Of a stretch of DNA of 64,000 nt, positions 1 to 7,753 are shown one piece after another (positions within the stretch are counted from its first letter, which is position 1; each line of letters opens with the position of its first letter). Under the pieces are notes generated by a model. That model worked only from the letters and a program-made list of their open reading frames with translations, had not been told where the DNA came from and did not search any database. This DNA comes from Crenobacter oryzisoli (GTDB lineage: Bacteria; Pseudomonadota; Gammaproteobacteria; Burkholderiales; Chromobacteriaceae). Both the position numbers and the translations under genes were made by a program. The DNA lies in the NCBI RefSeq assembly GCF_030385785.1, contig NZ_JAUEDK010000016.1, positions 22,206-86,205 on the forward strand, written 5' to 3'.

Positions 1-2
1 CC

Positions 3-539
3 AAGAAGATCGACGCGATCGCCTCTTCGATGCTGATCACGCCAAAGCGGCTGGAGCAGATCGCATTCAGCAACAAGATTTCCAACTCGCCATCCCGCCT
101 GGTGACCAAGCGCGGCGTCACTCTGCAGCCCACGGTGGCCTCGCTGAAGGGCAAACGCATCGGCGTGGAACAAGGCTCGACCCAGGAAGCCTACGCCAAA
201 GCAATGTGGGCGCCGGCCGGTATCGATGTCGTCTCCTACCAAAATCAGGACCTGGTCTACAACGACCTCGTGTCGGGGCGGCTGGATGCCTCGCTGCAAT
301 CCACCATCCAGGCCGATGGCGGCTTTCTGAAGAAACCCATTGGCAAGGGCTTCGCCTTCGTCGGAGCGGCTCTCGATGATCCAAAGTTCTTTGGCGTCGG
401 CGACGGCATTGGTCTGCGCAAGGAGGATGTTGCCCTGCGCGAAGACATCAACAAAGCAATCGCCACCATCCGTGCCAATGGCACTTACAAGCGGATCAAC
501 AACAAGTACTTCGACTTCGATATCTACGGCAGCAAGTAA
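3..539 (+). CDS. Polar amino-acid ABC transporter substrate-binding protein, C-terminal part
   Basis: Periplasmic binding protein of the lysine/arginine/ornithine/histidine type (SBP family 3), truncated by the left window edge. The open frame runs from base 3 with no start codon in view, so an internal ATG at 30 is not the real start. The visible part covers the second lobe (SLKGKRIGVEQGST, RLDASLQSTIQADGG, GIGLRKED) and ends with the family's typical NGTYKRINNKYFDFDIYG tail. It is clearly paralogous to the complete gene at 1183-1953. Ligand specificity cannot be read from the sequence. An intrinsic terminator follows. Confidence 0.9.
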   Translation, partial: KKIDAIASSMLITPKRLEQIAFSNKISNSPSRLVTKRGVTLQPTVASLKGKRIGVEQGSTQEAYAKAMWAPAGIDVVSYQNQDLVYNDLVSGRLDASLQSTIQADGGFLKKPIGKGFAFVGAALDDPKFFGVGDGIGLRKEDVALREDINKAIATIRANGTYKRINNKYFDFDIYGSK

Positions 540-628
540 GCGAATAGAGCAGAGGGTCACCTGCACTGGCGAGCAGCCTGGGCAGAGAGGATCGGCTATT
601 CAGATTTGCTCAATCAGAGGTTGATTCA

Positions 629-658
629 AAGCCCGGTAAATACCGGGCTTTTTCTTTT
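629..658 (+). terminator. Rho-independent terminator after first binding-protein gene
   Basis: GCCCGGTA (631-638) pairs with TACCGGGC (641-648), extended by flanking A/T pairs and followed by TTTTTCTTTTT. It closes the transcript of the partial binding-protein gene. Confidence 0.85.
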
Positions 659-743
659 TGTCATCCCATTTCGATACCTGTTGGGAAGGGCTCGGGCCGT
701 TGAAACGTGGATGAGTCGCAGAATTGCCGGAAACGAGTCATTT

Positions 744-755
744 TTGTCTATACAA
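744..755. promoter_or_regulatory. TTGTCTATACAA box, copy 1 (GntR/HutC-like operator)
   Basis: The 12-mer has a TTGT-N4-ACAA dyad. Its reverse complement, TTGTATAGACAA, resembles operators of the HutC subgroup of GntR regulators. Identical to the copy at 1041-1052. No GntR gene is in the window, so the regulator is inferred. Confidence 0.45.
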
Positions 756-1040
756 GACAACGTGGACAAGACGTTCGTTAACCTTCTGTGAGGGTGCCTA
801 GGCGCGCATCCGTGGGTTGCGATGTGAGATCCGCCCTTTGTAATCATTGCCGAATGTCATTTTATTTATAATAATAAATGCATTTATCATCAAATGAAGT
901 TGATTTATGCACTGATTTCAAAGAAATTTCAGCTGCTACGTCTAGGGCGATGTTCGATATCTTTCCAAATGCCATGCGGGACTCCTGACGTTGCAACGCA
1001 GCAGAAAAACGCATTGCAGTTTTCTGGATCTTGCCGTACT

Positions 1041-1052
1041 TTGTCTATACAA
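1041..1052. promoter_or_regulatory. TTGTCTATACAA box, copy 2 (GntR/HutC-like operator)
   Basis: Exact repeat of the 744-755 box, about 130 bases before the start of the second binding-protein gene. Two exact copies in one intergenic region suggest a cooperative operator pair controlling amino-acid uptake. Confidence 0.45.
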
Positions 1053-1182
1053 CAAAACGGTCATCCATGTCATGGCCACTACGATTGAGATCCAGCCGCA
1101 AGGCAGTGATGGCTCCTGAGGGAGTCCATGCTTTTTGACGGCCTCAAGGTACGTGCCACTCAGTGTATCCAAAGGAGAACTT

Positions 1183-1953
1183 ATGAAGAAGCTTGCCATT
1201 TCGGCCGCGATTGCTCTGGTTTCAACTGGTGTGTTTGCCAAAGACTTCTCTGTCATCCGTTTCGGAACCGACCCGACTTATGCGCCGTTTGAGTCGAAGG
1301 CTCCAGACGGCAAGCTGGTCGGCTTCGACATTGATCTCGGCAATGCGATCTGCGCCAAGCTTCATGCGAAGTGTGTCTGGGTGGAAACGGCCTTTGATGG
1401 CATGATCCCGGCGCTTAAAGCCAAGAAGTTCGATGGTGTGCTGTCCTCGATGAACATCACCGAGAAGCGCGAGAAGGAAATCGCTTTTTCCGACAAGCTA
1501 TACAACGCCCCGAGCCGTTTGGTGGTCAAGAAGGGGACCAATCTGCTGCCGACCGTTGCTTCGCTCAAAGGAAAACGCGTTGGTGTTGCGCAGGGCACGA
1601 TTCATGAGTACTACGCCCGGGCCCATTGGGAACCGAATGGCGTGACCATTGTGACGTATCCTAACCAGGATCAGGTGTATCTGGACCTGCAGTCCGGCCG
1701 CTTGGACGGCAGCTTGCAGCACGCAATAGAGGCCGACGTGGGTTTCTTGAAAACCGCGCGCGGTCATGACTTTACCTTCTCCGGGCCTGCACTGAACGAC
1801 CCGAAAACCCTGGGTACCGGTTCAGCCGTCGGCCTGCGCAAGGAAGACAACGAATTGCGCGAGGCCATCAACAAGGCGATTGATGGCATCATCAAGGACG
1901 GCACCTACAAAAAGATCGAGCAGAAGTATTTCGCCTTCGATATGTACAACTAA
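1183..1953 (+). CDS. Polar amino-acid ABC transporter substrate-binding protein
   Basis: 256-residue periplasmic binding protein of SBP family 3 (HisJ/ArgT/lysine-arginine-ornithine type). The start at 1183 is preceded by AAGGAG (1172-1177) and opens a signal peptide, MKKLAISAAIALVSTGVFA, with cleavage before KDFSVIRFG; an in-frame ATG at 1135 lies upstream of the ribosome binding site and is rejected. Family landmarks are FGTDPTYAPFES, GFDIDLGNAIC and SGRLDGSLQHAIEAD. It is a tandem paralogue of the gene at the left edge, but a terminator and a 640-base regulatory region separate them. No permease or ATPase gene is adjacent on the visible side. The amino acid bound is unknown. Confidence 0.93.
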   Translation: MKKLAISAAIALVSTGVFAKDFSVIRFGTDPTYAPFESKAPDGKLVGFDIDLGNAICAKLHAKCVWVETAFDGMIPALKAKKFDGVLSSMNITEKREKEIAFSDKLYNAPSRLVVKKGTNLLPTVASLKGKRVGVAQGTIHEYYARAHWEPNGVTIVTYPNQDQVYLDLQSGRLDGSLQHAIEADVGFLKTARGHDFTFSGPALNDPKTLGTGSAVGLRKEDNELREAINKAIDGIIKDGTYKKIEQKYFAFDMYN

Positions 1954-1987
1954 TCGCCGACAGTCAAACTGTTGGTGACGTCAATTG

Positions 1988-2030
1988 CTATTGGCCGATG
2001 ACATCGTCGGCCAATAGTCTTCTTTCTTCT
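1988..2030 (+). terminator. Terminator built from an inverted TTGGCCGA pair
   Basis: CTATTGGCCGA (1988-1998) pairs with TCGGCCAATAG (2007-2017), followed by TCTTCTTTCTTCT. The stem is made of two inverted copies of the dispersed TTGGCCGA word discussed in the findings. The rest of the gap to the LysR gene holds only a weaker hairpin (GCCCG 2182-2186 / CGGGC 2207-2211) followed by CTTTTCTCTTC. Confidence 0.75.
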
Positions 2031-2274
2031 CATCGGCTTTGGCCTGGCCGTTTAGGTCAAGTATCTTCCCCGACGACACCCGTTCAGCGATTGCAGTCCC
2101 TCGCTGTCACCGGGCTGCGCTATTCCAGTGAATCTCCCCGCATGCTATAGACACGCACAGAATCCCTTCATGGGGCGCAGTGCCCGTCTAGCGGATTGCT
2201 ATTGAGCGGGCCTTTTCTCTTCGAGCTGGGACGGCTCTGAACAGGTCCAATGTTGTTTCTACGAAGGAGCATGC

Positions 2275-3186
2275 ATGGAAACAAGATGGCTGGAAGACTT
2301 TCTGGTCTTGGCGGAAACGGGCAGCTTTACCCGCTCCGCGCAAGCCCGCCATCTGACTCAGCCCGCATTTTCACGTCGAATCAAGGCCTTGGAAAGTTGG
2401 GTGGGTACAGAGTTGATCGACCGCACCGCTTACCCAACAACGCTGACCCCGGCGGGGGCCGTGTTTCGTGAGCAGGCAATCGTGATGCTCAACCAGATTC
2501 AAGCGACGCGTGCCTTGTTGCAAGGGATGAAACCGCTTCCGGAAGAGACGCTGGAGTTTGCCGTGCCGCACACGCTGTCGTTCTCGTTCTTTCCGAAGTG
2601 GCTCACTGAGCTGGAGGAATCGTTCGGCCCGCTGGCATGCCGGCTGCAGGCGAGTAATGTGCATGATGCACTGCTGGCCTTGGTGGAGGGCGGCACAGAG
2701 CTCTTGATGTGCTATCACCACCCTAAGAAGCCGATCGAGCTGGAAGAAAGTCGCTATGAGGGGCTACGGCTGGGTGTCGAACGACTCCGCCCCTACAGCC
2801 GCTGCAACCGTGAGCGTCAGCCCCGTTTTACCCTGCCGGGCAGCCAGGCGCAGCCCGTGCCTTTTCTCGGTTACGCCGCGAACGCTTACTTCAGACTGAT
2901 GACTGAGCTGATTCTCGACAATGCCCCAGAGCCTTGTCACCTAAAGCTGCGCTACGAAACCGACATGGCAGAAGGCCTGAAAAACATGGTGCTGGAGGGG
3001 CATGGCGTCGCCTTTCTGCCGCAAAGCGCAGTATCGCGCGAGGTACGCAACGGGCAATTGGCGCCAGCAGCGGACGCCCGCTGGGGAGTCGACATGGAAA
3101 TCCGTCTCTATCGCAGCCGCAAGCCAAGCCGCCCGGCAGTCGAGGAGTTTTGGACCTTCCTGAAGAGCCGATACTCGCCGATATGA
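2275..3186 (+). CDS. LysR-family transcriptional regulator (HypT/YjiE-like)
   Basis: 303-residue LysR-type regulator. The N-terminal winged helix-turn-helix is plain: METRWLEDFLVLAETGSFTRSAQARHLTQPAFSRRIKALE, with the AxxxxLTQPAFSRRIxxLE recognition helix at about residues 22-40. The remainder is the effector-binding domain. The opening ETRWLEDF and overall pattern recall the YjiE/HypT subgroup of E. coli, but that is from memory. The start at 2275 follows GAAGGAG. It lies just upstream of aspA on the same strand, and an LTTR-type dyad sits between them, so regulation of aspA is a reasonable inference. Confidence 0.9.
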   Translation: METRWLEDFLVLAETGSFTRSAQARHLTQPAFSRRIKALESWVGTELIDRTAYPTTLTPAGAVFREQAIVMLNQIQATRALLQGMKPLPEETLEFAVPHTLSFSFFPKWLTELEESFGPLACRLQASNVHDALLALVEGGTELLMCYHHPKKPIELEESRYEGLRLGVERLRPYSRCNRERQPRFTLPGSQAQPVPFLGYAANAYFRLMTELILDNAPEPCHLKLRYETDMAEGLKNMVLEGHGVAFLPQSAVSREVRNGQLAPAADARWGVDMEIRLYRSRKPSRPAVEEFWTFLKSRYSPI

Positions 3187-3240
3187 GGCGGGTTAGGCCG
3201 GGCATGTCCAGCCGGCAGGCTGCGCTGGCCCGGCAAGATT

Positions 3241-3281
3241 ATGCAAAAAATGCATGACCCAATTGACATTCAGAATTGGTC
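3241..3281 (+). promoter_or_regulatory. Putative LysR operator and -35 region upstream of aspA
   Basis: ATGCA-N5-TGCAT (3241-3255) is a perfect interrupted dyad with the LysR T-N11-A core (T3242, A3254). Just downstream is a perfect -35 hexamer TTGACA (3263-3268), inside a second dyad CCAATT...AATTGG. No good -10 follows at 16-18 bp, as is common in activator-dependent promoters. Confidence 0.5.
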
Positions 3282-3346
3282 AGAGACGTTCCAGCGCCCC
3301 TACAGTGCAGCTCAATCAGGACCCCTTCTGAAAAGGCGAATACGTA

Positions 3347-4774
3347 ATGAGCACTCGAATTGAGCACGACTTGCTGGGCGACCGTGATGTACCGGCCGAA
3401 GTCTATTGGGGCGTGCACACGCTGCGCGCGATCGAGAATTTCCCGATCACCGGACAGGCCATCTCCAGTTACACCGAGTTGATCAATGCGCTGGCTGCGA
3501 TCAAGCAGGCCGCGGCCCTTTCCAACAACGCCCTGGGGCTGCTGGACGACCGTCGCACTCAGGCGATCGTTGCCGCTTGCGAAGAGCTCCGCGCAGGGAA
3601 GCTCCACGAGCAATTCGTGGTCGACGTGATCCAGGGGGGCGCCGGCACTTCGACCAATATGAATGCCAACGAGGTGATCGCCAACCGCGCGCTCGAGCTG
3701 CTGGGCCACAACAAGGGCGAATACCAGCACCTGCACCCGAACGAGCACGTCAACATGGGCCAGTCCACCAATGACGTCTATCCGACAGCGCTGCGAATCG
3801 CAACCTGGAGCGGCGCACAGCAGTTGCTGCAGGCGATGAGTGTCTTGCGTCAGGCATTTGCCGATAAGGCCGAAGAGTTCAAGGACATCCTCAAGATGGG
3901 GCGTACCCAGCTTCAGGATGCAGTGCCAATGACGCTCGGCCAGGAGTTCATGACCTATGCCGTGATGATGGGGGAGGATGAGCTGCGGCTGAACGAGGCG
4001 AGTGCGCTGATGCTGGAGATCAACCTGGGCGCTACCGCCATCGGCACCGGCATCAATGCGCATCCGGACTATGCTCCGCTGGTGTGCAAGCAGCTTTCGG
4101 CCATTACCGGTATTGATCTGATCACTGCGCCGAACCTGATCGAAGCGACCCAGGATTGCGGTGCCTTCGTGCAGCTGTCCGGTGTGCTCAAACGCGTTGC
4201 GGTCAAGCTGTCCAAGACGTGTAACGACCTGCGCTTGCTCTCCAGCGGCCCTCGCGCCGGGTTTGGCGAGATCAACCTGCCGGCACGCCAGGCTGGTTCG
4301 TCGATCATGCCGGGCAAGGTCAACCCGGTGATCCCGGAAGTGGTGACCCAGGTTGCATACGAGGTGATTGGCAACGATCTGACGGTGACGATGGCTGCCG
4401 AAGCCGGTCAACTGCAGCTGAACGCGTTCGAGCCGGTGATCGCCTACAGCCTGTACCGCAGCGTGCGGCACCTGATCAATGCCTGCCACACGCTGACCGA
4501 GCACTGCGTAAAGGGGATTACCGCCAACCGCGACCATCTTCGCGCTTTGGTCGCAAACTCGATCGGTCTGGTCACCGCCCTCAACCCGTACATCGGTTAT
4601 GCGGCGGCTACCGATGTCGCTGCTGAGGCCCACGCTACCGGCGGCGGTGTTTACGACATCGTTCTGGCGCGAGGCTTGCTCACCCGGGAGCAGCTGGACG
4701 CTGTGCTCAAGCCGGAGGCACTGACCCAGCCGCGCTTGGAGCCGCTGGTGGCATCGGCGAACGATAAAGCGTAA
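3347..4774 (+). CDS. aspA: Aspartate ammonia-lyase
   Basis: Cytosolic fumarase/aspartase-superfamily enzyme that converts L-aspartate to fumarate and ammonia. At 475 residues it has the family's normal length. Signatures are GGAGTSTNMNANEV (98-111), GQSTNDVYPTA (138-148) and the catalytic loop GSSIMPGKVNP (317-327), which carries the serine base. These also occur in fumarase C. The choice of aspartase rests on the N-terminus (RIEHDLLGDRDVPAEVYWGVHTLRAIENF), which matches AspA. It is preceded by a LysR gene with an LTTR-like dyad between, and followed by a strong hairpin at 4818-4846. A 514-codon antisense open frame over this gene is a compositional shadow. Confidence 0.95.
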   Translation: MSTRIEHDLLGDRDVPAEVYWGVHTLRAIENFPITGQAISSYTELINALAAIKQAAALSNNALGLLDDRRTQAIVAACEELRAGKLHEQFVVDVIQGGAGTSTNMNANEVIANRALELLGHNKGEYQHLHPNEHVNMGQSTNDVYPTALRIATWSGAQQLLQAMSVLRQAFADKAEEFKDILKMGRTQLQDAVPMTLGQEFMTYAVMMGEDELRLNEASALMLEINLGATAIGTGINAHPDYAPLVCKQLSAITGIDLITAPNLIEATQDCGAFVQLSGVLKRVAVKLSKTCNDLRLLSSGPRAGFGEINLPARQAGSSIMPGKVNPVIPEVVTQVAYEVIGNDLTVTMAAEAGQLQLNAFEPVIAYSLYRSVRHLINACHTLTEHCVKGITANRDHLRALVANSIGLVTALNPYIGYAAATDVAAEAHATGGGVYDIVLARGLLTREQLDAVLKPEALTQPRLEPLVASANDKA

Positions 4775-4817
4775 GCGTACCAAAGGGCCGGTTCGAGGCC
4801 GGGAAGACGCTAGCTAA

Positions 4818-4850
4818 GCAATGAGCCTCGCAATGAGGCTCATTGCATTT
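4818..4850 (+). terminator. Hairpin terminator after aspA
   Basis: Perfect 12-bp stem GCAATGAGCCTC (4818-4829) / GAGGCTCATTGC (4835-4846), loop GCAAT, followed by a short ATTT. The U-tract is weak but the stem is strong. Confidence 0.7.
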
Positions 4851-5149
4851 CAGTGGACGGTTCACCTCTCGATTGCTGCGGCAACTTGCCCATATCCAGG
4901 CCGTCGGCTCATCAAAGTGGCTGTCGCCATCGAAATGGCACGTGTTCCCAGCGATTTAGAACAGTGCCTTTGCCCGACCGACCCGTTGTCGGGGCGCGGC
5001 TACATGGTCAACGACGCGATGACGGAACACCGCATCAAGTAGGCGTTACTTCTTCAGGTAAAACGTTGGGTAGCGGGCAAGCGGCGACATGGCCATACCG
5101 TCGGTTAGATTGGTCGTTTCCCTATCAGGTCGCCGATGTTGATTTCCCA
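4851..5149. other. Intergenic region with no supported gene
   Basis: An open frame reading into about 5042 (ending in ...GRGYMVNDAMTEHRIK) looks weakly protein-like but has no start with a ribosome binding site. It could be the tail of a decayed gene. I cannot assign it. Confidence 0.35.
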
Positions 5150-5503
5150 TCAGACAAGCACATGGCGTGTCTCCGAAAAAAACTGGTGGATCTGCTGCTC
5201 TATTCTCGGATCGATCATCACCTCGGGTCGCTTGCCATTCGGGCAGGCCAGCCGTGGCGTCGTTCCGAACAGGCGGCAGATCAGCGGGCGTTCTGCGTAG
5301 ACTTGACACCCCTTGGCGCCGAGATGCGGGCAGCTCAGATTGGCCAGAGCCGCTTCATGCTCCTCCTCGCTCTTGACCGGTAGCCTCGCCATCTCCTCGG
5401 TGGAGGTGGTCACCGGCCCACAGCAGTCGTGACAGCCGGGTTGGCATTCGAACGATGGAATGCGTTCTCGGAAGAACCGGATTTTTTGACTGGTTGGCGT
5501 CAT
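5150..5503 (-). CDS. YkgJ-family cysteine-cluster protein
   Basis: 117-residue protein with the YkgJ/CxxCxxCC-type metal-cluster pattern: CQPGCHDCCGPV near residues 20-31, then CPHLGAKGCQVYAERPLICRLFGTTPRLACPNG. The clustered cysteines probably bind zinc or an Fe-S centre; biochemical function is not established for the family. It is a single-gene unit on the minus strand, convergent to aspA and divergent from the cold-shock gene. Confidence 0.85.
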   Translation of the reverse strand: MTPTSQKIRFFRERIPSFECQPGCHDCCGPVTTSTEEMARLPVKSEEEHEAALANLSCPHLGAKGCQVYAERPLICRLFGTTPRLACPNGKRPEVMIDPRIEQQIHQFFSETRHVLV

Positions 5504-5615
5504 TGCTTGTCTTCCTCAATGTGAGTGCCCCTTCATGTTTACTGACACTCGAACATCTCGGTAGATGAGTCAGGAGCCAATGGGGGTTCAGCGAGGCTGG
5601 TTCAGTCGATATTGA

Positions 5616-5644
5616 TTGAGTGATCAATGGTAGATGACTATTAT
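5616..5644 (+). promoter_or_regulatory. Putative sigma-70 promoter of the cold-shock gene
   Basis: TTGAGT (5616-5621), 17-bp spacer, TATTAT (5639-5644). It would start transcription near 5651, about 38 bases before the start codon, so the leader would be short compared with classical cspA. Confidence 0.5.
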
Positions 5645-5688
5645 ATGGCCTGAGCGCTTGCTCATTTTAACTACAGGACAGTTACGCA

Positions 5689-5892
5689 ATGGCAACAGGT
5701 ACCGTGAAGTGGTTCAACGATGCAAAAGGTTTTGGCTTCATCACCCCGGATGACGGCGGCGAAGACCTGTTCGCGCACTTCTCCGCTATCAACTCTAGTG
5801 GTTTCAAGTCGCTGCAGGAAGGCCAGAAGGTGAGCTTCGACGTGACCACCGGTCCGAAAGGCAAACAAGCCTCGAACATTCAGGTCCTGTAA
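5689..5892 (+). CDS. Cold-shock domain protein (CspA family)
   Basis: 67-residue single-domain nucleic-acid-binding beta-barrel. RNP1 is KGFGFI (residues 14-19) and the RNP2 position reads DLFAHF. The N-terminus [23 protein letters not shown] is the standard form. It acts as an RNA chaperone or transcription antiterminator in the family; cold induction is not shown by the sequence. It stands alone between its own promoter and a strong terminator. Upstream AGGACAG is a modest ribosome binding site. Confidence 0.96.
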   Translation: MATGTVKWFNDAKGFGFITPDDGGEDLFAHFSAINSSGFKSLQEGQKVSFDVTTGPKGKQASNIQVL

Positions 5893-5911
5893 TCAAGACC
5901 GAGTGGATCTT

Positions 5912-5938
5912 AAAAAACCCGGCGAGTGCCGGGTTTTT
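5912..5938 (+). terminator. Rho-independent terminator after the cold-shock gene
   Basis: AAAAAACCCGGC / GCCGGGTTTTT with loop GAGT: CCCGGC 5918-5923 pairs with GCCGGG 5928-5933, followed by TTTTTG. Confidence 0.92.
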
Positions 5939-6036
5939 GTTTCCCTGCTATGTTCGAGCTTAGGCCGAGGCACTGGACTGTCCCTAGAGCCGTAGACACA
6001 CCCGACCCTCACGCAGAGGCTCGCTCAAAGGCTCGC

Positions 6037-6519
6037 TCAAAGGCCTCGGGACTGACGCCGCCCAGGTGACTGCTTCTCGTCTTGGCCAAGTTTGCCCTTG
6101 CCGACTAGTTGTGTGATCTCAATCTGTACGCCAACGATCGACTTCAGCAAGGTATCAATGTAGTCCCTCGGCGCGTCGGTCATTTTCCAGGGCACTGGCT
6201 GCGATGCCTCTTGAGTTCTGGTCAGGTGGGCAACGATGCCACGCAAGAAGTGCTCGTCTTCATAAAAGCAAATATGCCCATGGGCATGGACGACCATGTA
6301 GTTTCAGGTCGGTGCCTGTCGATGCGTCTCATGCTTGCTTGGATACCAGCTTGGGGAGATATAGGCATCTCCCGCCCGGAATACCACAAGCACCACGTCA
6401 TCGTTCGAAACGTCCTGTCATATGGGGTTGGCGCGTGCAACATGAGCGCGTAGCACGCCTAACTCACCTTCATTTGCCACAAGCTCGAACGGAAGATGAT
6501 TGGCATCCAAGCCATTCTT
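6037..6519 (-). pseudogene. Decayed PaiB-like FMN-binding regulator
   Basis: One continuous minus-strand frame gives recognisable PaiB-family sequence (flavin-reductase-like fold, transcriptional repressor family): GLDANHLPFELVANEGE, LRAHVARANPI, then VVFRAGDAYISPSWYPSKHETHRQAPT, NYMVVHAHGHI, and the C-terminal PWKMTDAPRDYIDTLLKSIVGVQIEI. The frame is broken twice by TGA, at 6418-6420 and 6304-6306. Both stand where the family has Trp (ANPxWQ and PTWNY). The N-terminal ~50 residues are missing; homology ends close to the msrB terminator. A 12-bp tandem duplication (6018-6041) lies just past the 3' end. The stretch has no intact start. Confidence 0.85.
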
Positions 6520-6546
6520 CCCGCTCCTTCGGGGAGGAGTGGACAT

Positions 6547-6578
6547 AAAAAAAGAGGCTCGGTCGTGGACCGTGCCTC
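6547..6578 (-). terminator. Rho-independent terminator of the msrB transcript
   Basis: On the minus strand a stem GAGGCACGGTC / GACCGAGCCTC (one A-A mismatch, loop CAC) is followed by seven U. It ends transcription coming from msrB and the phosphatase gene. Confidence 0.88.
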
Positions 6579-6629
6579 CTTTAACTTGTCCGAAACTTTC
6601 AATAACTTAGAACCCTACAGCTACAAAAG

Positions 6630-7028
6630 CTATTCCTTTGGCGTAAAGCTCAGCGCCAACGAATTGATGCAATAACGCTCGCCAGTCGGCTCCGGGCCAT
6701 CCGGGAACACATGGCCGAGGTGGGCGTCGCAGCGGGCACAGCGGACCTCAACGCGGACCATGCCGTGGCTGGTGTCGCGCAGGCGGACGATGCTGCCTGG
6801 CACCGCTTCTTCCCAGAAGCTTGGCCAGCCGCAGCCGGCGTCGAACTTGGTGCCGGACTCAAACAGAAGGGCGTCGCAGCAGATGCAGTGGTACTGGCCT
6901 TCTTCGTTGCGGTAGTAATGCTCGCCGCTGAACGGGCGCTCGGTGCCGGCCTGACGGGTGACGCGGTATTGCTCGGGGGTGAGCTGTTCCTGCCATTCGG
7001 CATCGCTCTTGCGCACGGTATCGCTCAT
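6630..7028 (-). CDS. msrB: Peptide-methionine (R)-S-oxide reductase
   Basis: 132-residue MsrB that reduces methionine-R-sulfoxide in oxidised proteins. Zinc ligands form two CxxC pairs (C48/C51 and C97/C100). The catalytic cysteine is C120 in RYCINS, and GCGWPSF carries C66, a possible resolving cysteine. The start at 7028 ([13 protein letters not shown]) is chosen because the frame upstream overlaps the preceding gene without similarity. It follows the phosphatase gene by 19 bases on the same strand, so the two are probably cotranscribed. Confidence 0.95.
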   Translation of the reverse strand: MSDTVRKSDAEWQEQLTPEQYRVTRQAGTERPFSGEHYYRNEEGQYHCICCDALLFESGTKFDAGCGWPSFWEEAVPGSIVRLRDTSHGMVRVEVRCARCDAHLGHVFPDGPEPTGERYCINSLALSFTPKE

Positions 7029-7047
7029 GGTGGTTTCCTGGTATCGG

Positions 7048-7698
7048 TCAGATTTCATCGAGGGCTTGCGGCAGGTGGCGGTCGTCTGCCCAGTCGTCCA
7101 GTTGCCATGTTTGGCCGTCGTGCGAGATCCAGTTGAGCGCGGCATTGGGGATGGTGAAGTCGCGCGGACTGTCGAGCGTCTTGCCGGTGGCCAGTCTTCG
7201 TATGACATCGAGCACGCCGCCATGAGTGACCACGATGACCTGTCTGCCTGCGTGGCGCTCCAGCATATGACCGAGAAAACGCCGCAATCGTTCGGCCAAG
7301 GTGGATAGTGTTTCGCCGCCCCCCAGGTCGCTGTCGAGGGCGCGCTGCTGCATGGCCAGTTGCAGGGCCGGGTGCTGTTCGGCGGCCTGATCCGGGGTCA
7401 GACCTTGCAGTTGGCCGAAGTGGCGCTCGCGTAGCGATGGCGTCAGTTGCACGGCCAGAGCCAGCCGTTCGGCGATCGGCTGGGCGGTATCACGGGTGCG
7501 CTCCAGATCGCTGCTGTAAAGGGCGGCAAACGGAGCTGTACCGGCGAGATCGGCCAGCCGTGCGGCCACCCGCTGGGCCTGCTGGCGGCCGAGCACATTC
7601 AAAGGGGTATCGAGCTGGCCTTGCAGGCGGCGCTCGCGGTTCCAGCTGGTTTCGCCGTGGCGAACCAGGCAGAGACGGGTGGGGGCTAGGGAGCTCAT
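7048..7698 (-). CDS. Histidine phosphatase superfamily protein (GpmB/CobC-like)
   Basis: 216 residues. The phosphohistidine motif [10 protein letters not shown] holds H14, and the second catalytic histidine is in VVTHGGV (about residue 160). The [11 protein letters not shown] segment is typical of the phosphoglycerate-mutase-like branch. Substrate is not predictable: such proteins act on phosphosugars, on alpha-ribazole phosphate (CobC), or on other small phosphates. The cobalamin locus is 9 kb away and not linked, so a CobC role is only a possibility. First gene of a two-gene unit with msrB. Confidence 0.88.
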   Translation of the reverse strand: MSSLAPTRLCLVRHGETSWNRERRLQGQLDTPLNVLGRQQAQRVAARLADLAGTAPFAALYSSDLERTRDTAQPIAERLALAVQLTPSLRERHFGQLQGLTPDQAAEQHPALQLAMQQRALDSDLGGGETLSTLAERLRRFLGHMLERHAGRQVIVVTHGGVLDVIRRLATGKTLDSPRDFTIPNAALNWISHDGQTWQLDDWADDRHLPQALDEI

Positions 7699-7753
7699 GG
7701 GCCGATCATAGCAGGCCAGAGCCGGATGTCGGCAACGGTAAAAGAAACTCTTT

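Larger units (their letters stand above)
659..1182. other. Long intergenic regulatory region between two binding-protein genes
   Basis: About 520 bases with no convincing gene. It is AT-richer than its surroundings around 850-930 (TTTTATTTATAATAATAAATG). It holds two identical 12-bp TTGTCTATACAA boxes (744-755 and 1041-1052). The short open frames here have no ribosome binding site or recognisable product. It probably carries the promoter of the second binding-protein gene and its regulator sites. Confidence 0.6.

Noticed and set aside
540..1182. Small open frames between the two binding-protein genes
   Set aside because: No ribosome binding sites or homology; the stretch is better explained as regulatory DNA.
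3239..4783. 514-codon open frame antisense to aspA
   Set aside because: High-GC codon shadow of aspA; no family resemblance and no ribosome binding site.
4821..5042. 73-codon plus-strand frame after aspA
   Set aside because: Starts inside the aspA terminator hairpin, no ribosome binding site, no recognised family; left as possible debris.
7048..7698. Possible B12 gene cobC (alpha-ribazole phosphatase)
   Set aside because: Sequence fits the broad histidine phosphatase family; not linked to the cobalamin operon, so no symbol was given.
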